Below, piece after piece: positions 4,687 to 5,227 of a stretch of 5,227 nt of DNA (position 1 is the first letter of the stretch; every line of letters begins with the position of its first letter). This stretch comes from Thermoanaerobacterales bacterium UBA4877 (GTDB lineage: Bacteria > Bacillota > Thermoanaerobacteria > Thermoanaerobacterales > UBA4877). Position numbers and translations under genes: made by a program. The stretch is from contig DHDL01000031.1 in NCBI GenBank assembly GCA_002399345.1, forward strand, positions 1,534 to 6,760, written 5' to 3'. Below the pieces are notes generated by a model that saw only the letters and a list, made by a program, of their open reading frames with translations, ran no database searches and had not been told where the DNA came from.

Positions 4687-5227
4687 ATGGAAAGCAGCAG
4701 AGAATATGCAAGTAGAGTGCTTAAAAAATATGAGTTTAAAACAAAAAAGTCTTTGGGGCAAAATTTTCTTGTAAATGATGAAGTTCTAGAGAGTATAGTA
4801 TCATACGTACCGGCCGGCTCGGATGTTTTTGAGATAGGACCGGGCATAGGGCTGCTTACACGAAAACTTATAGGCACAGCATCCAAGGTGATTACCGTGG
4901 AGATTGATGACAAACTCTGTGATATTTTGAGAGAAGAGATGCCACAAAATAACCTTAAGGTTATAGATGCGGACATAATGGACATGGATATAGACTCAAT
5001 TTTACCGGAAAAATCAATAGCAATTGCAAACATACCCTACTACATCACTACACCTATAATTACCAAAATAATGACATCCTCATGTATGATAACAGATGCC
5101 GTGCTTACTATCCAAAAGGAGGCTGCCCGCAAGGTTGTGGCGCAGCCGGGGGATGAAGGATATGGTATCTTAAGCCTGGTCTGCGAAATATACGGAAGAC
5201 CAGAGGTGCTCTTTAATGTATCGCGGG
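4687..5227 (+). CDS. rsmA: 16S rRNA dimethyladenosine transferase RsmA/KsgA (3' end cut off)
   Basis: This SAM-dependent enzyme dimethylates two adjacent adenines in the 3'-terminal hairpin loop of 16S rRNA (A1518 and A1519 in E. coli numbering) late in 30S assembly; its loss gives kasugamycin resistance. The window holds 180 codons with no stop; the family is usually about 270-290 residues, so roughly the last 100 are outside. The visible motifs are KKSLGQNFL (20-28), the SAM-binding FEIGPGIGLLT (48-58), the acidic VEID with E72, DADIMD (94-99, D96), the catalytic NIPYYITTP (115-123) and QKEAARKVVAQPGDEGYGILS (about 143-163), which precedes the C-terminal domain. The ATG at 4687 has a proper Shine-Dalgarno sequence. 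It follows yabE by 37 bp with a hairpin between. In Bacillus rnmV comes directly before ksgA, but no rnmV is present here. Confidence 0.96.
   Translation, partial: MESSREYASRVLKKYEFKTKKSLGQNFLVNDEVLESIVSYVPAGSDVFEIGPGIGLLTRKLIGTASKVITVEIDDKLCDILREEMPQNNLKVIDADIMDMDIDSILPEKSIAIANIPYYITTPIITKIMTSSCMITDAVLTIQKEAARKVVAQPGDEGYGILSLVCEIYGRPEVLFNVSR

Overview
The window is 5.2 kb of core chromosome from a low-to-moderate-GC, Gram-positive, probably spore-forming bacterium of the Clostridia type (Firmicutes/Bacillota). The evidence is the gene order metG - tatD - yabE-like - rsmA(ksgA), which matches the Bacillus subtilis metS - yabD - yabE - rnmV - ksgA region, together with strong AGGAGG-type ribosome binding sites, GTG starts, frequent ATA isoleucine codons, and a methionyl-tRNA synthetase with a zinc knuckle and a C-terminal tRNA-binding domain. 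The species cannot be named from the sequence.

Layout: (1) 72-1979, metG, methionyl-tRNA synthetase. (2) 1976-2722, a TatD-family metal-dependent hydrolase overlapping metG by 4 bp, followed by an intrinsic terminator. (3) 2833-3402, a 189-residue protein extremely rich in Pro, Cys and Met, standing alone between two terminators. Most of it is a tandem repeat with cysteine at exactly every fifth residue for 20 consecutive pentads. A sigma-K-like mother-cell promoter may drive it, and a spore-coat or exosporium role is inferred, not shown. (4) 3624-4649, a membrane-anchored or secreted YabE-like protein (two DUF348 repeats, G5, 3D domain) with a near-consensus sigma-A promoter. (5) 4687-5227, the first 180 codons of rsmA/ksgA, cut by the window end, with a terminator/attenuator hairpin squeezed between the yabE stop codon and the rsmA Shine-Dalgarno sequence. 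All genes are on the + strand, and no non-coding gap exceeds 300 bases.

The housekeeping genes cover translation (charging of initiator and elongator tRNA-Met, 16S rRNA dimethylation), nuclease or tRNA proofreading-type hydrolysis (TatD), and cell-wall remodelling (YabE). Departures from the usual order are the inserted Cys-periodic repeat gene between tatD and yabE, and the absence of rnmV (RNase M5) from its customary place between yabE and ksgA. The repeat gene is the best candidate for something undescribed. I see no CRISPR array, transposon, tRNA, rRNA or recognisable riboswitch.
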